Shown: positions 7,717 to 15,795, counted from the stretch's first letter. The stretch is 36,364 nucleotides of DNA from DAOTWP01 sp034435675 (GCA_034435675.1 DAOTWP010000321.1:1-36364), one strand, 5' to 3'. Program-made: numbers and translations. Notes: generated by a model not told the origin, from the sequence alone.

Positions 7717-7786
7717 ATTCTGCCAGCCCACCGCCGCGCGGCAGGCGCATTGTAACCGATCTGGCGTGTGCTGCCGACCGTTTTGC

Positions 7787-8443
7787 TCAGCCTTCCGGGT
7801 CGGTGCAGCGCGGGTCGTCGCAGGTGACACCGCCCTTGACCGCCAGCAAGCCGCTTTGCACCAGCGCGCGCAGCACCGCGCACACCGGCAAGCCAACCAC
7901 ATTGGTGTAACAGCCCGCAATGCGCGCCACCGGGTGAAAGCCTGCATGCTGGATGGCGTAAGCGCCCGCTTTGTCGAACGGGTCGCCCGTGGCAATATAC
8001 GCCTCGATTTCATCGTCGCTGTAATCGCGCATATAGACAGTAGTGCAGGTCGTGTCGGTCAGGCGTTCCGGCGCGCCGTCCGTGCGCAGCCGCAGCAGCG
8101 TGATCGCCGTGCAGACGGTGTGCGCTTTGCCGCGCAGCCGCCGCAGCATGGCGCGGGCGTCATCAGCATCAGCGGGTTTTTCGAGGATTGCGCCATCGGG
8201 CAGCACGCCAAGCGTGTCAGCGGCGAGAATCACCACCGTATCCGCCGCGAGGACGGTCACGGGCGGGCTGTGCAGCGCGGCAACGGCGTCCGCCTTTTCG
8301 CTGCTCAGGCGGCGGGCATAGTCGAGCGCGGGTTCGCCGGGGCGGCGCTGTTCTTCGACCTGTGGCTTGACGGCGATAAACGGCAGACCGGCTTTTTCGA
8401 GCAGTTCATGACGGCGGGGGGAACTGGACGCAAGAATAAACAT
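7787..8443 (-). CDS. maf: Maf-family nucleoside triphosphate pyrophosphatase
   Basis: The 218-residue protein belongs to the Maf/ASMTL family, cytoplasmic enzymes that hydrolyse dTTP, UTP or modified nucleotides to the monophosphate. Clear landmarks are LASSSPRRHELL at residues 4-15 (phosphate-binding SSSPRR), VLAADTVV at about 64-71, and GDPFDKAGAYAIQ followed by NVVGLPV in the C-terminal half. The ATG at 8443 has AAGGA 12 bases upstream. The pattern fits the dTTPase/UTPase branch (YhdE-like) better than the m7GTP branch, but this is not certain. The last 14 residues (GVTCDDPRCTDPEG) extend beyond the usual end and contain two cysteines. Confidence 0.92.
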   Translation of the reverse strand: MFILASSSPRRHELLEKAGLPFIAVKPQVEEQRRPGEPALDYARRLSSEKADAVAALHSPPVTVLAADTVVILAADTLGVLPDGAILEKPADADDARAMLRRLRGKAHTVCTAITLLRLRTDGAPERLTDTTCTTVYMRDYSDDEIEAYIATGDPFDKAGAYAIQHAGFHPVARIAGCYTNVVGLPVCAVLRALVQSGLLAVKGGVTCDDPRCTDPEG

Positions 8444-8672
8444 TGCAGGTGTGTCCTTGTCCGATAATCAGGGATGTACGTTCATTGTCCTTGTGAAACG
8501 CGGCGAATGCAATGCACAGGGTAGGGCAGAACGTTGCACGGTGTGGTGCCAAACCGCTTCAGAGCGTGTCTGGGTATTCGTGGTTGCTCCCGTAAAGGCG
8601 CAGCAGTCTCCGCCTCTGCACAGGCGGCGACGATACAATCTACAGACCGCCGCTTACGCGCTGCGTCAGCGC

Positions 8673-8701
8673 TTGACTCCTGGCGCGAAAACGATTATGC
8701 T
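8673..8701 (+). promoter_or_regulatory. Probable sigma-70 promoter for the UvrA-like gene
   Basis: TTGACT (8673-8678) and TATGCT (8696-8701) are 17 bp apart, a near-ideal arrangement. It would give a leader of roughly 250 nt before the ATG at 8962, containing the tandem repeat. A second possible -10 (TACAAT) is at 8724-8729. Confidence 0.6.
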
Positions 8702-8743
8702 TAAACTCTCAGCAGAACAAGTGTACAATATAACGTGTGGGCT

Positions 8744-8799
8744 GCTGCCTGCAAAATGCTGCCTGCGAAATGCTGCCTGCGAAATGCTGCCAGCGAAAC
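8744..8799 (+). repeat. Four 14-bp tandem units (GCTGCCTGCGAAAT type)
   Basis: The units are at 8744-8757, 8758-8771, 8772-8785 and 8786-8799. The middle units are nearly identical and the last is diverged (GCTGCCAGCGAAAC). Confidence 0.85.
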
Positions 8800-8961
8800 C
8801 AGCGCTCAACAGGCGCATCATGCCGGAACAACGCCCGACGCCCGAGTGAAGCAGTCTAAGAGCAGCGTCGTTTGACCGCTTCGTTCACCCGCCCAATTCT
8901 GTTTTTGCCCAACCAGTCCAGACCCAATCGCCAGCGGCATTTTGATCAATGGAGATGAAAA

Positions 8962-11226
8962 ATGATCCAGGAATTTATTGAATTGCGTGGCGCGCGTGAG
9001 AATAATCTCAAAAATGTCTCACTGCGCATTCCCAAACGCAAGATCACCATTTTCACGGGTGTCTCCGGTTCGGGTAAATCGTCCATCGTCTTCGACACCA
9101 TCGCTTCTGAAGCGCAGCGCCAGCTCTACGAGAATTTCAGCATGTTCGTGCGCAATTTCCTGCCCCGCTACGCGCAGCCGGACGCCGACTCAATCGAAAA
9201 CCTGAGTATGCCGATTGTCGTTGACCAGAAGCGCATGGGCGGCGGCTCGCATTCAACCGTTGGCACGATCACCGACATTTACACGGTGCTGCGCCTGCTG
9301 TTCTCCAAAATCGGTCAGCCCTATGTGGGGCATTACAATGTATTTTCGTTTAACGACCCGCAGGGCATGTGTCCCGAATGTAACGGCATTGGGCGCAAGA
9401 TGGATGTGGATCTGGACAAATTTCTGGACACGTCCAAATCACTCAGCGAAGGCGCGATTCTGTTCAGTGCCTACGCCGTGGACAGTTGGGACTGGAACTT
9501 CCTGATCACCTCCGGCTTATTCGACAACGACAAGAAGCTCGCCGATTACAGCGCAGCGGAACTGGAGCGCCTGCTCTACAGCCCACCGCTAAAAGTGAAA
9601 TCCGACTTTGGCGGCAAATCAATCAACCTGACGTATGAAGGCATTATCACCAAGTTCACGCGCAAATACATCAACAGCGACATCAAAACCTATTCTGAGC
9701 GCACACAGAAGCAGGTGGAACCCTTTGTCACCACAGGACCGTGCCGCGCCTGCAAAGGCACACGCCTGAGTCAGACAACGCTGAGCTGCAAGGTCAACGG
9801 GTACAACATCGCTGAACTCGCCGCGATGGAAGTGGGCGACCTGATCGGCGTGATCCGCCAAATCACTGAACCTGCCGCGCAGTCGATGGTGGCAACATTG
9901 ACCGAACGCCTGCAATATCTGGTGGATATTGGCTTGGAATACCTCAGCCTCAGCCGTGAAACCGATACGCTCTCCGGCGGTGAATCGCAGCGCGTGAAGA
10001 TCGTCAAGCATCTCAGCAGCAGCCTGATGGATGTGATGTACATCTTCGATGAGCCTAGCGTCGGGCTGCACCCGCGCGATGTCCACCGGCTGAACGAACT
10101 GCTCCAGAAACTGCGCGACAAAGGCAACACGGTTATCGTGGTCGAGCATGACCCTGATGTCATCAAGGTTGCGGACCATGTTGTGGATGTTGGACCGCAC
10201 GCCGGAACACACGGCGGCAGCATCGTCTACGAAGGCGCGTTCGAGGGGCTGCTGCGCGCGGATACGCTGACCGGCAGACATATGCAGCAGAGGATGCAGC
10301 TCAAAGCGATGTCTCGCAAACCCAGCGGCAGCCTCGCCATCAGGAACGCCAGGGTCAACAACCTGCGCAATCTGAATGTGGACATTCCAACCGGGGTGCT
10401 CACGGTGGTGACGGGTGTCGCAGGGTCGGGCAAAAGCTCGCTGATTAACGAAACCCTGCTGCGCCAGCATCCCCAGGCAATTGTGATTGACCAGTCCGAA
10501 GTGGGGGCGAACAGCCGCTCGACGCCCGCGACCTATACCGGGATCATGGACGAAATCCGCAAGGACTTCGCCAAAGCCAACAACGTCAGCAATTCGCTGT
10601 TCAGCTTCAATTCGCAGGGCGCGTGTGAAAATTGTCAGGGGCTGGGCGTGGTCTATATCAGCCTCGCCTTCCTGGATGAAGCCAGAACCCCGTGTGAGGT
10701 CTGCGGCGGGAAGCGCTTCAAAGAAGAGGTGCTCGAATACAAGCTGCACGGCAAGTCAATTGCCGATGTCCTCAGCATGACCGTTGAAGAAGCGCTGGGC
10801 TACTTCACCAACAAGAAGATCCGGCACACCCTGCAAGCGATGAGTGATGTCGGGCTGAATTATCTGTCGCTGGGACAGCCGCTGAGTACACTGTCCGGCG
10901 GCGAGTGCCAGCGCATCAAGCTCGCCAGCGAACTGCACAAAGACGGCAGCATTTACGTCATGGATGAGCCGACCACCGGGCTGCATATGTCCGACATCAG
11001 CCAGTTACTTACGGTCATCAACCGGCTTGTGGACAACGGCAATACGGTGGTGGTGATTGAACACAACGGCGACATTATCAAGAATGCCGATTGGATCATT
11101 GATATGGGTCCGGAGGGCGGACACAGAGGCGGGGAAATCCTGTTTGAGGGGACGCCCAAAGACCTGCTGAACGTTGACAGCTCATACACGGCGCAGTACC
11201 TGCGGCGTGAGCATCAACTGGCATAA
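8962..11226 (+). CDS. UvrA-like ABC ATPase, DrrC/UvrA2 type
   Basis: The 754-residue protein has two UvrA-type ABC modules but is about 200 residues shorter than canonical UvrA, which matches the DrrC class that lacks the UvrB-binding insertion. Module 1 has Walker A GVSGSGKSS (about 33-41), zinc-type CPECNGIG (137) and CRACKGTR (261), signature LSGGESQRVKI (337) and Walker B IFDEPSVGLHP (361). Module 2 has GVAGSGKSS (486), CENCQGLG (555), CEVCGGKR (578), LSGGECQRIKL (643) and VMDEPTTGLH (664). DrrC itself protects Streptomyces from daunorubicin, and relatives are thought to remove DNA-binding drugs. Here the drug or lesion is unknown. GGAG precedes the ATG. The gene is alone, with its own promoter and a long leader. 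Confidence 0.9.
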   Translation: MIQEFIELRGARENNLKNVSLRIPKRKITIFTGVSGSGKSSIVFDTIASEAQRQLYENFSMFVRNFLPRYAQPDADSIENLSMPIVVDQKRMGGGSHSTVGTITDIYTVLRLLFSKIGQPYVGHYNVFSFNDPQGMCPECNGIGRKMDVDLDKFLDTSKSLSEGAILFSAYAVDSWDWNFLITSGLFDNDKKLADYSAAELERLLYSPPLKVKSDFGGKSINLTYEGIITKFTRKYINSDIKTYSERTQKQVEPFVTTGPCRACKGTRLSQTTLSCKVNGYNIAELAAMEVGDLIGVIRQITEPAAQSMVATLTERLQYLVDIGLEYLSLSRETDTLSGGESQRVKIVKHLSSSLMDVMYIFDEPSVGLHPRDVHRLNELLQKLRDKGNTVIVVEHDPDVIKVADHVVDVGPHAGTHGGSIVYEGAFEGLLRADTLTGRHMQQRMQLKAMSRKPSGSLAIRNARVNNLRNLNVDIPTGVLTVVTGVAGSGKSSLINETLLRQHPQAIVIDQSEVGANSRSTPATYTGIMDEIRKDFAKANNVSNSLFSFNSQGACENCQGLGVVYISLAFLDEARTPCEVCGGKRFKEEVLEYKLHGKSIADVLSMTVEEALGYFTNKKIRHTLQAMSDVGLNYLSLGQPLSTLSGGECQRIKLASELHKDGSIYVMDEPTTGLHMSDISQLLTVINRLVDNGNTVVVIEHNGDIIKNADWIIDMGPEGGHRGGEILFEGTPKDLLNVDSSYTAQYLRREHQLA

Positions 11227-11241
11227 ACCGCGTCGTGGTCA

Positions 11242-11263
11242 GGGGCGAAGCATAATTCGCCCC
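11242..11263. repeat. GGGGCGAA / TTCGCCCC palindrome after the UvrA-like gene
   Basis: An 8-bp stem (11242-11249 with 11256-11263) closes a 6-nt loop 15 bp after the stop codon. It could help end transcription, but there is no T-tract. It is a member of the palindrome family. Confidence 0.6.
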
Positions 11264-11484
11264 TGCGCAGGCAGCAGGGTTTGCCATTGCCCCCACCGTG
11301 CCGATTTGCTGCAAAAACGCAGCGGATGTGGTAAGGTATTCTCTGTCGCGCTAGCCGCACAATAGAACGCGCAGGACAGGCGAATAAGGGGCATTCCGCC
11401 CATGTTCCTGCTTCGTTGATATTCGCTATGCTGCGGTACTGCGTCTCAGAGTCTATTGTTTCTCAAAAATATTAGGAGTTCACA

Positions 11485-12603
11485 ATGAAGAAGCTGCTGC
11501 TGGTCTTTTTGGTTGTGTTGTTTGCCGCCGTTGCGTGGGGCGGCATCGTCGCGGCGCAGGATGACGCGCTGCCCGCGTTTGCCGATCTGGAAGCCGGAGC
11601 CTGGACGATGATCGAACCCGGCGGGGATACGATCTGCTCCAACGGCACGCCCTATGCGTTCTTTGCACGCCCGGCAGATGAGCCGAGCGACAAACTGCTG
11701 ATCCACTTCCAGGGTGGCGGCGCCTGCTGGTTTGGCGAAAACTGCGATTTGCAGGCGACCCCGACCTATGACCCGTTCGTGGATGAAAGCGATGACCCGA
11801 CCAATTATGACGGTATTTTTAACTTCACCAACGAAGAAAATCCTTTCCGTGATTACAACATGGTGATGGTGCCCTACTGCACTGCGGACGTGCATATCGG
11901 CAACGCGGTCTCGACCTATGCCGTGCAGTCTACCGGCGCAGAAGTGACCATTTATCACAACGGCTTTGTCAACGCGACCACCGTGCTGGACTGGGTGTTC
12001 AACAACGTGCAGGAGCCGGAGACCGTCTTTGTGACCGGGTGCAGCGCCGGGTCAATTCCGTCGCCGTTCTATACACAGTTCGTTGCCGAGGCTTACCCCG
12101 GCGCGCGCATTGAACAGCTTGGCGACGCGGCAGGCGCGTATCGCAATCCTGATCTGGCAGGGCTGGTCTTTGGCACATGGGGCACCGAAAGCATTCTGCC
12201 GGAGGACTATGCCGAAGCCGGGCTTGAGATCGGCTCGATGACGTTTGAATCGTTCTACATGATGTCCGGCAGCCTGTACCCGGAAATCACCTTCACCCAG
12301 TACAATGCGGCTTATGATGCCGTGCAGACCGGGTTCAATATGCTCGGCGGGCTGACGGATTTCGATCTGCTTGAACTGCTCACGGCGAATTTTGCCGACA
12401 TCAATGCAGAAGTGGACAATTTCCGTTCCTTCACGGTCGGCGGCGATTCGCACTGCATCACCCCAACCGCAGATTTCTACACCTACGGCATTAACGGCGC
12501 GCGCTTTGTGGACTGGGTTGCTGCGCTGGCAGCCGGTGATGATGTCGAAACAATGGTCTGCGAAGATTGCTCTGTCGCGGAAACCGTAGAAGCAGGCGGA
12601 TAG
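11485..12603 (+). CDS. Secreted pectinacetylesterase-family hydrolase
   Basis: The 372-residue protein starts with a signal peptide (LLLVFLVVLFAAVAWGGIVAAQ) and is preceded by TTAGGAGTTCAC. It belongs to the pectinacetylesterase/Notum family of alpha/beta hydrolases. Landmarks are LLIHFQGGGACW (71-82, oxyanion hole and a disulfide Cys), YCTADVHIG (131-139), VTGCSAGS (183-190) with the likely nucleophile Ser187, and GGDSHCITP (319-327) with the likely catalytic His323. Multiple cysteines fit an extracellular, disulfide-bonded enzyme. Family members remove acetyl groups from pectin, or acyl groups in Notum, but many bacterial relatives are uncharacterised, so the substrate is open. It is monocistronic, with two hairpins behind it at 12620-12665. 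Confidence 0.85.
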   Translation: MKKLLLVFLVVLFAAVAWGGIVAAQDDALPAFADLEAGAWTMIEPGGDTICSNGTPYAFFARPADEPSDKLLIHFQGGGACWFGENCDLQATPTYDPFVDESDDPTNYDGIFNFTNEENPFRDYNMVMVPYCTADVHIGNAVSTYAVQSTGAEVTIYHNGFVNATTVLDWVFNNVQEPETVFVTGCSAGSIPSPFYTQFVAEAYPGARIEQLGDAAGAYRNPDLAGLVFGTWGTESILPEDYAEAGLEIGSMTFESFYMMSGSLYPEITFTQYNAAYDAVQTGFNMLGGLTDFDLLELLTANFADINAEVDNFRSFTVGGDSHCITPTADFYTYGINGARFVDWVAALAAGDDVETMVCEDCSVAETVEAGG

Positions 12604-12619
12604 TTAACCGCCATCTGGC

Positions 12620-12665
12620 GCGGCGGTCGACTCGTCCGGGCTGACCGCCGCCACTGCATCAGTGG
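12620..12665 (+). terminator. Two adjacent hairpins after the esterase gene
   Basis: GCGGCGGTC (12620-12628) pairs with GACCGCCGC (12643-12651). Directly after it, CCACTG (12651-12656) pairs with CAGTGG (12660-12665). There is no T-run, so termination is inferred from position. Confidence 0.45.
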
Positions 12666-12766
12666 ACGGCAGGGGCAGCGTGTTGATGCTGCCTCGCGCG
12701 CGTCCGTCCTCCGTTCAAGACCCCACAGCGTGTGAAAAATCTTCCGCCGGGCGGTGCTGAATGTGT

Positions 12767-12772
12767 TATGAT
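12767..12772 (+). promoter_or_regulatory. Extended -10 element for the dienelactone hydrolase gene
   Basis: TGTTATGAT gives an extended -10 (TG at 12764-12765, TATGAT at 12767-12772) 33 bp before the start codon. No good -35 is visible, which is usual for extended -10 promoters. Confidence 0.5.
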
Positions 12773-12804
12773 GACTCTATCCAGCGCAAACATGAGGTGT
12801 ACCC

Positions 12805-13497
12805 ATGAGTATCACCACCACCGACATAATGATTCCCGGCGGCACCCCCGGTTTGAATGGCTATCTGGCAGTCCCATTAGGCGATGAACCGCGCCCCGCG
12901 CTGGTTATCATTCACGAGATTTATGGATTGAATGAGGACATCCGCGCTATTGCCCGGCGGTTTGCCGAGGCAGGTTATGTGGCGCTGGCGGTGGATCTGA
13001 TGGCAGGGCGTAACCGCGCTGCCTGCATGTTTCGCTTCATGACCAGCCTGTTTCTCAATTCGCTCAACCATGAAGGCATCCAGAATCTCAAGGTCACGCT
13101 GACTTACCTGGAACACCAGCCGTTTGTGGAGAGCGGTAAGTTAGGTGCGGTGGGCTTTTGTCTGGGCGGCGGCTTCGCCATTGCATGGGCATGCAGCGAC
13201 TCGCGGCTGCGGGTGATCGCGCCATTCTACGCGCTGAATCCGCGTCCGCTGGATGCCGTGCAGCGGGCGTGCCCGATTGTTGGCAGCTATCCCCAGCCGG
13301 ATTTCAGCACCGGCGCGGGACGCGCGCTGGATGCCGCGCTGGAACGCTACAACATCACGCACGATATCAAATTCTACCCCGGCAGCACGCACTCATTCTT
13401 CAACGCGCGGCGCGATAGCAAACCGGAAAACCAGGCTGCCGCCGAGGACACCTGGCAGCGGGTAATTGGCTTTGTGGGGGAGCACATCAACGGCTGA
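12805..13497 (+). CDS. Dienelactone hydrolase family protein
   Basis: The 230-residue cytoplasmic alpha/beta hydrolase has the typical length and order of motifs: HEIYGLNEDIR (37-47, Glu38), VGFCLGGGFA (116-125, nucleophile Cys119), GSYPQPDF (160-167, Asp166) and GSTHSFFN (193-200, His196). Together these form the Cys-Asp-His triad. Classical enzymes open dienelactones in chlorocatechol breakdown, but most members outside such operons have unknown esterase-like roles. No ortho-cleavage genes are next to it; the VOC/CatE-like gene lies about 6 kb away on the other strand. GAGGTG lies six bases before the ATG. It converges on the response regulator gene with only 21 bp between the stops. Confidence 0.92.
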   Translation: MSITTTDIMIPGGTPGLNGYLAVPLGDEPRPALVIIHEIYGLNEDIRAIARRFAEAGYVALAVDLMAGRNRAACMFRFMTSLFLNSLNHEGIQNLKVTLTYLEHQPFVESGKLGAVGFCLGGGFAIAWACSDSRLRVIAPFYALNPRPLDAVQRACPIVGSYPQPDFSTGAGRALDAALERYNITHDIKFYPGSTHSFFNARRDSKPENQAAAEDTWQRVIGFVGEHING

Positions 13498-13518
13498 AAA
13501 TGCCGGTCAGTTGCAGGA

Positions 13519-13920
13519 TCACAGGGCTTCCAGTTTGGAAATAATTTCACTGCCAAAGGGCTTGTAGAGCAGCAGTGCCGCACCCGTTCGCTCGACATAT
13601 TTCTTTTCTTCTTTGGGCGACAGGCGATACGCGGTCATCAGCACCACCTTCATCCCGTCCAGCGCGCGGCTGTGCCGCATGCGTTCGCCCACGCGGATGC
13701 CGCCTTGCTGATCGAGCATATTGTTGTTGGGCAGGCGAATATCCAGCAGCGCCAGTTCCGGCAGTTCCCCGGCGTAGCGCCCTTCCTCGATCTCCTCAAC
13801 CAGCTCCAGCGCGGAGTCCACGCTGGTGAACCCGATAGGACGCACCCCACGTGCTTCGGTCAGCGCCATCAGCGTATCATACAGATCGGGTTCGTCTTCT
13901 ACAATAATCCAGGTGCGCAT
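13519..13920 (-). CDS. Single-domain response regulator (stand-alone REC)
   Basis: The 133-residue protein is a receiver domain only. The acidic pocket is EDE at 8-10, the phosphoacceptor is Asp60 in ALLDIRLP, the switch residue is Thr96 in LMTAY, and the conserved Lys120 is in LYKPF. No output domain follows, so it would act by protein contact or phosphotransfer, as CheY or Spo0F do. The segment around 45-80 is slightly longer than usual (NNNMLDQQGGIRVGERMR). No kinase is adjacent; the histidine kinase at 33813 is about 20 kb away. A strong minus-strand -10 (TATAAT) lies about 90 bp upstream. Confidence 0.9.
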   Translation of the reverse strand: MRTWIIVEDEPDLYDTLMALTEARGVRPIGFTSVDSALELVEEIEEGRYAGELPELALLDIRLPNNNMLDQQGGIRVGERMRHSRALDGMKVVLMTAYRLSPKEEKKYVERTGAALLLYKPFGSEIISKLEAL

Positions 13921-14008
13921 AGATTAACTCTTTTTGGGATTAATGGTCGGTCTCCGAACCATAGGACAAAAGCAACCGGCATGCTGGTGGTGCATTCCGA
14001 TTGACAGC

Positions 14009-14014
14009 ATTATA
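14009..14014 (-). promoter_or_regulatory. -10 element for the response regulator
   Basis: On the minus strand this reads TATAAT within GGGTATAATG. The -35 region is poor (ACTTTT at 17 bp spacing). The surrounding 100 bp are AT-rich, as in a promoter. Confidence 0.5.
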
Positions 14015-14123
14015 CCCTGCAACCATGTATAAAAAGTAAAGAGATTTCTAAAGTTGTCAGAAGGCTTTGTAATGTTCCTTTATTATACTGGGGTAACAAC
14101 GGATAGTCCCGGTGTACGCGCCG

Positions 14124-14213
14124 CTAGCTGCCAGCAGTCCACCGGTTCAACACAGCAGCGGCGGGTTTGGGGCTGTAGTCGGTGCGCCACAGCCCGAAGT
14201 AATGTTCGTGGTT
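14124..14213 (-). pseudogene. Remnant of the C-terminal end of a glycoside hydrolase
   Basis: On the minus strand the frame reads NHEHYFGLWRTDYSPKPAAA and then VLNRWTAGS before a stop. FGLxRxDxxPKPAAxVL is the usual last strand and helix of TIM-barrel glycoside hydrolases (GH5/GH39-like clans). Upstream in this frame there are stops, and the preceding coding sense is lost within a few codons, so only about 30 codons survive. No start or ribosome site belongs to it. It is a decayed gene end left between repeat elements. Confidence 0.55.
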
Positions 14214-14313
14214 GTTCGGGCAGCAGGGTCACTCGCTGGCATCTGGTCATCCCCACAACCCCGTAGTGCAAAATCTGACCCATGCGCTTAAGTGTCGCGC
14301 TCGTCGGGGCAGT

Positions 14314-14350
14314 CGCCCGTACATGCTGTCCCGCCTGAACCTACACTAAG
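14314..14350 (+). repeat. Dispersed repeat module 1, copy b
   Basis: This segment, with CTGAACCTACACTAAG, is similar to 6841-6881. It follows a GGGGCAGTCGCCC palindrome at about 14307-14318. Confidence 0.6.
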
Positions 14351-14370
14351 TGCAAACAGATCAATTCTGT

Positions 14371-14441
14371 GGGATTGTTTCCCGTAGGGGTGGGTCTGAG
14401 ACCCACCCCTACATCCGACATTTTCAATTTGGTTGTACTTA
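14371..14441 (+). repeat. 71-bp direct repeat, copy 1, with 29-bp palindromic core
   Basis: It differs from 14465-14535 at 5 of 71 positions. Its core 14384-14412 is a perfect palindrome (GTAGGGGTGGGTCT, a central G, AGACCCACCCCTAC). Confidence 0.9.
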
Positions 14442-14464
14442 ATGGACAACCACAGAAATCTCGC

Positions 14465-14535
14465 GGGATTATTTTCCGTAGGGGCAGGTCTGAGACCCAC
14501 CCCTACATCCGACATTTTCAATTGGGTTGTACTTA
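14465..14535 (+). repeat. 71-bp direct repeat, copy 2, overlapping the amidohydrolase stop codon
   Basis: It is the second copy of the preceding repeat, with its core at 14478-14506. Its last three bases (14533-14535) are the TAA stop of the minus-strand amidohydrolase gene. Confidence 0.9.
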
Positions 14536-15795
14536 GACGCCGCCGCGCAGCGCCAGCCGCAGCGCCGTGTGCAGCAGCACATTCGCGCCGTTTTCAACAT
14601 CTTCCCAGGGGGTGTATTCCCGTGGGTTGTGGCTGATACCGTTGGTGGAGGGGACAAAAATCATCGCGGAGGGGGTGATGGTGCTCAGCATCTGGGCGTC
14701 GTGCCCGGCGTAACTGCGCAGGCGGGTGTGGGTCAATCCCAGTTCGCTGCAAACAGTTTCGACGGTCTCGACCACATGTTTATCCATCGGCGCGGCAGGC
14801 ACATGCACCACGCGCTCCGCCTGCACCGTCAGCCCATAGCGTTCGGCGACCTCCCGAGCGCGGGTCAGCAGGGTATTTTCCATGTCCATCAGCATTTGTT
14901 CGTTGATATGCCGCACTTCGACCGTCAGCATCGCTTTGGCGGGGATAATGTTAAACGCGCCCGGCTGCACGCTGATATTGCCGCAGTTGAACACGCCTTC
15001 GCCAAAGCCGTTGTGCAGCAGGTTGTGTCCATCCAGAATGAACTGTGCCGCCCCTTGCAGCGCGTCGCGGCGTGCTTCCGGGTCGGTCGTGCCGGAATGC
15101 GCACCCTGCCCGGTGAAGATTACCTGATAGGTACTGCGCCCGATGATGCCATCCACCACCCCAAGCTGCAAGCCAGCGCGATCCAGGCGCGGTCCCTGCT
15201 CGATATGCAGTTCCAGATACGCCAGCAGATCCTTCGGCTTGCGGCAGGCACGCAGCACTTCCTCTGGGCGAATGCCCGCGCGGTACAGTGCCGCCCGGAA
15301 CGCGCCGCTGTCCTCGCGCATTTCCGCCAGATATGCGGGCGAGAGCTGTCCGGCAAGCGCGGAACTACCGAACAAGCCTTTCCACGCACCTTCCTCGTCG
15401 GTGAAATCAATGACTTCCAGATGCACCGGCAGCGCGATGCCTGCTTCCTGAATCACGCGGATGCATTCCAGCCCGGCGATGACGCCTATCGTGCCATCGT
15501 ACTGCCCGCCGTTGGGCACGCTGTCCAGATGGCTGCCGATCAGCAGGGTCTTTGCGCCGCGATCCCCGCTGCGCAGCACGCCGCTCAGGTTGCCCGCCTC
15601 GTCATCACGGATCAGCAGTCCCAGCGCTTCGGCGCGTTCCACGAACCAGGCGCGTGCCTCAAGGTCTTCGGGAGAAAGCGCCAACCGCCGCACACCGCCC
15701 CCCACTGTTGCGCCGATTTCGCTGAGCGCGTCGAAGTCGGCGCGCAGTCGTTTGCTGTTGATTCGCAGGTTAGAAAGGGACATTACAGGGTTCAT
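14533..15795 (-). CDS. Zn-dependent amidohydrolase, N-carbamoyl-amino-acid hydrolase/allantoate amidohydrolase type (M20 family)
   Basis: The 420-residue protein (416 if the ATG at 15783 is used) belongs to the hydantoinase/carbamoylase branch of M20 peptidases, cytoplasmic di-zinc enzymes acting on N-carbamoyl amino acids, allantoate or beta-ureidopropionate. Metal-site motifs are GSHLDSVPNGGQYDG (87-101; His89, Asp100), DFTDEEGAW (130-138; Glu134, Glu135), LELHIEQGP (194-202; His197) and GISHNPREYT near the C-terminus. GQGAHSGTTDPEARRDA marks the dimerisation or lid domain. The substrate is undetermined, and no hydantoinase or purine genes are nearby. The start has no ribosome site of its own: the strong GGAGG upstream serves an 8-codon leader frame whose TGA overlaps this ATG. 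The stop codon lies at the edge of a 71-bp repeat. Confidence 0.9.
   Translation of the reverse strand: MNPVMSLSNLRINSKRLRADFDALSEIGATVGGGVRRLALSPEDLEARAWFVERAEALGLLIRDDEAGNLSGVLRSGDRGAKTLLIGSHLDSVPNGGQYDGTIGVIAGLECIRVIQEAGIALPVHLEVIDFTDEEGAWKGLFGSSALAGQLSPAYLAEMREDSGAFRAALYRAGIRPEEVLRACRKPKDLLAYLELHIEQGPRLDRAGLQLGVVDGIIGRSTYQVIFTGQGAHSGTTDPEARRDALQGAAQFILDGHNLLHNGFGEGVFNCGNISVQPGAFNIIPAKAMLTVEVRHINEQMLMDMENTLLTRAREVAERYGLTVQAERVVHVPAAPMDKHVVETVETVCSELGLTHTRLRSYAGHDAQMLSTITPSAMIFVPSTNGISHNPREYTPWEDVENGANVLLHTALRLALRGGV

Larger units (their letters stand above)
7141..7786. other. Rest of the 6720-7786 intergenic region: repeats, no gene
   Basis: No ORF here has a credible start, ribosome site or recognisable product. 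The stretch holds short palindromes and repeat modules (7328-7371, 7429-7450, 7504-7554, 7663-7716). It also holds an inverted partial copy of the CAAGGGGAT module near 7153-7192, and a C-rich segment at about 7290-7320. Confidence 0.6.
8444..8961. other. 518-bp intergenic leader region upstream of the UvrA-like gene
   Basis: It holds a promoter-like pair at 8673-8701 and four 14-bp tandem units at 8744-8799. An open frame at 8451-8849 is not believed: it crosses both elements and has no family resemblance. Confidence 0.5.
13921..14532. other. 612-bp repeat-rich intergenic region
   Basis: It contains the promoter of the response regulator, a glycoside hydrolase remnant (14124-14213), module 1 copy b (14314-14350) and two 71-bp direct repeats with palindromic cores. 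I see no intact gene. Confidence 0.6.

Noticed and set aside
8744..8799. 14-bp repeats as a CRISPR array
   Set aside because: The units are directly adjacent without spacers and far too short; no cas gene is in the window.
8451..8849. Possible 132-residue protein upstream of the UvrA-like gene
   Set aside because: It runs through the promoter-like hexamers and the 14-bp repeats, has no ribosome site and no domain.
8962..11226. Canonical uvrA of nucleotide excision repair
   Set aside because: At 754 residues it is too short and lacks the UvrB-interaction region; the DrrC-type class fits better.
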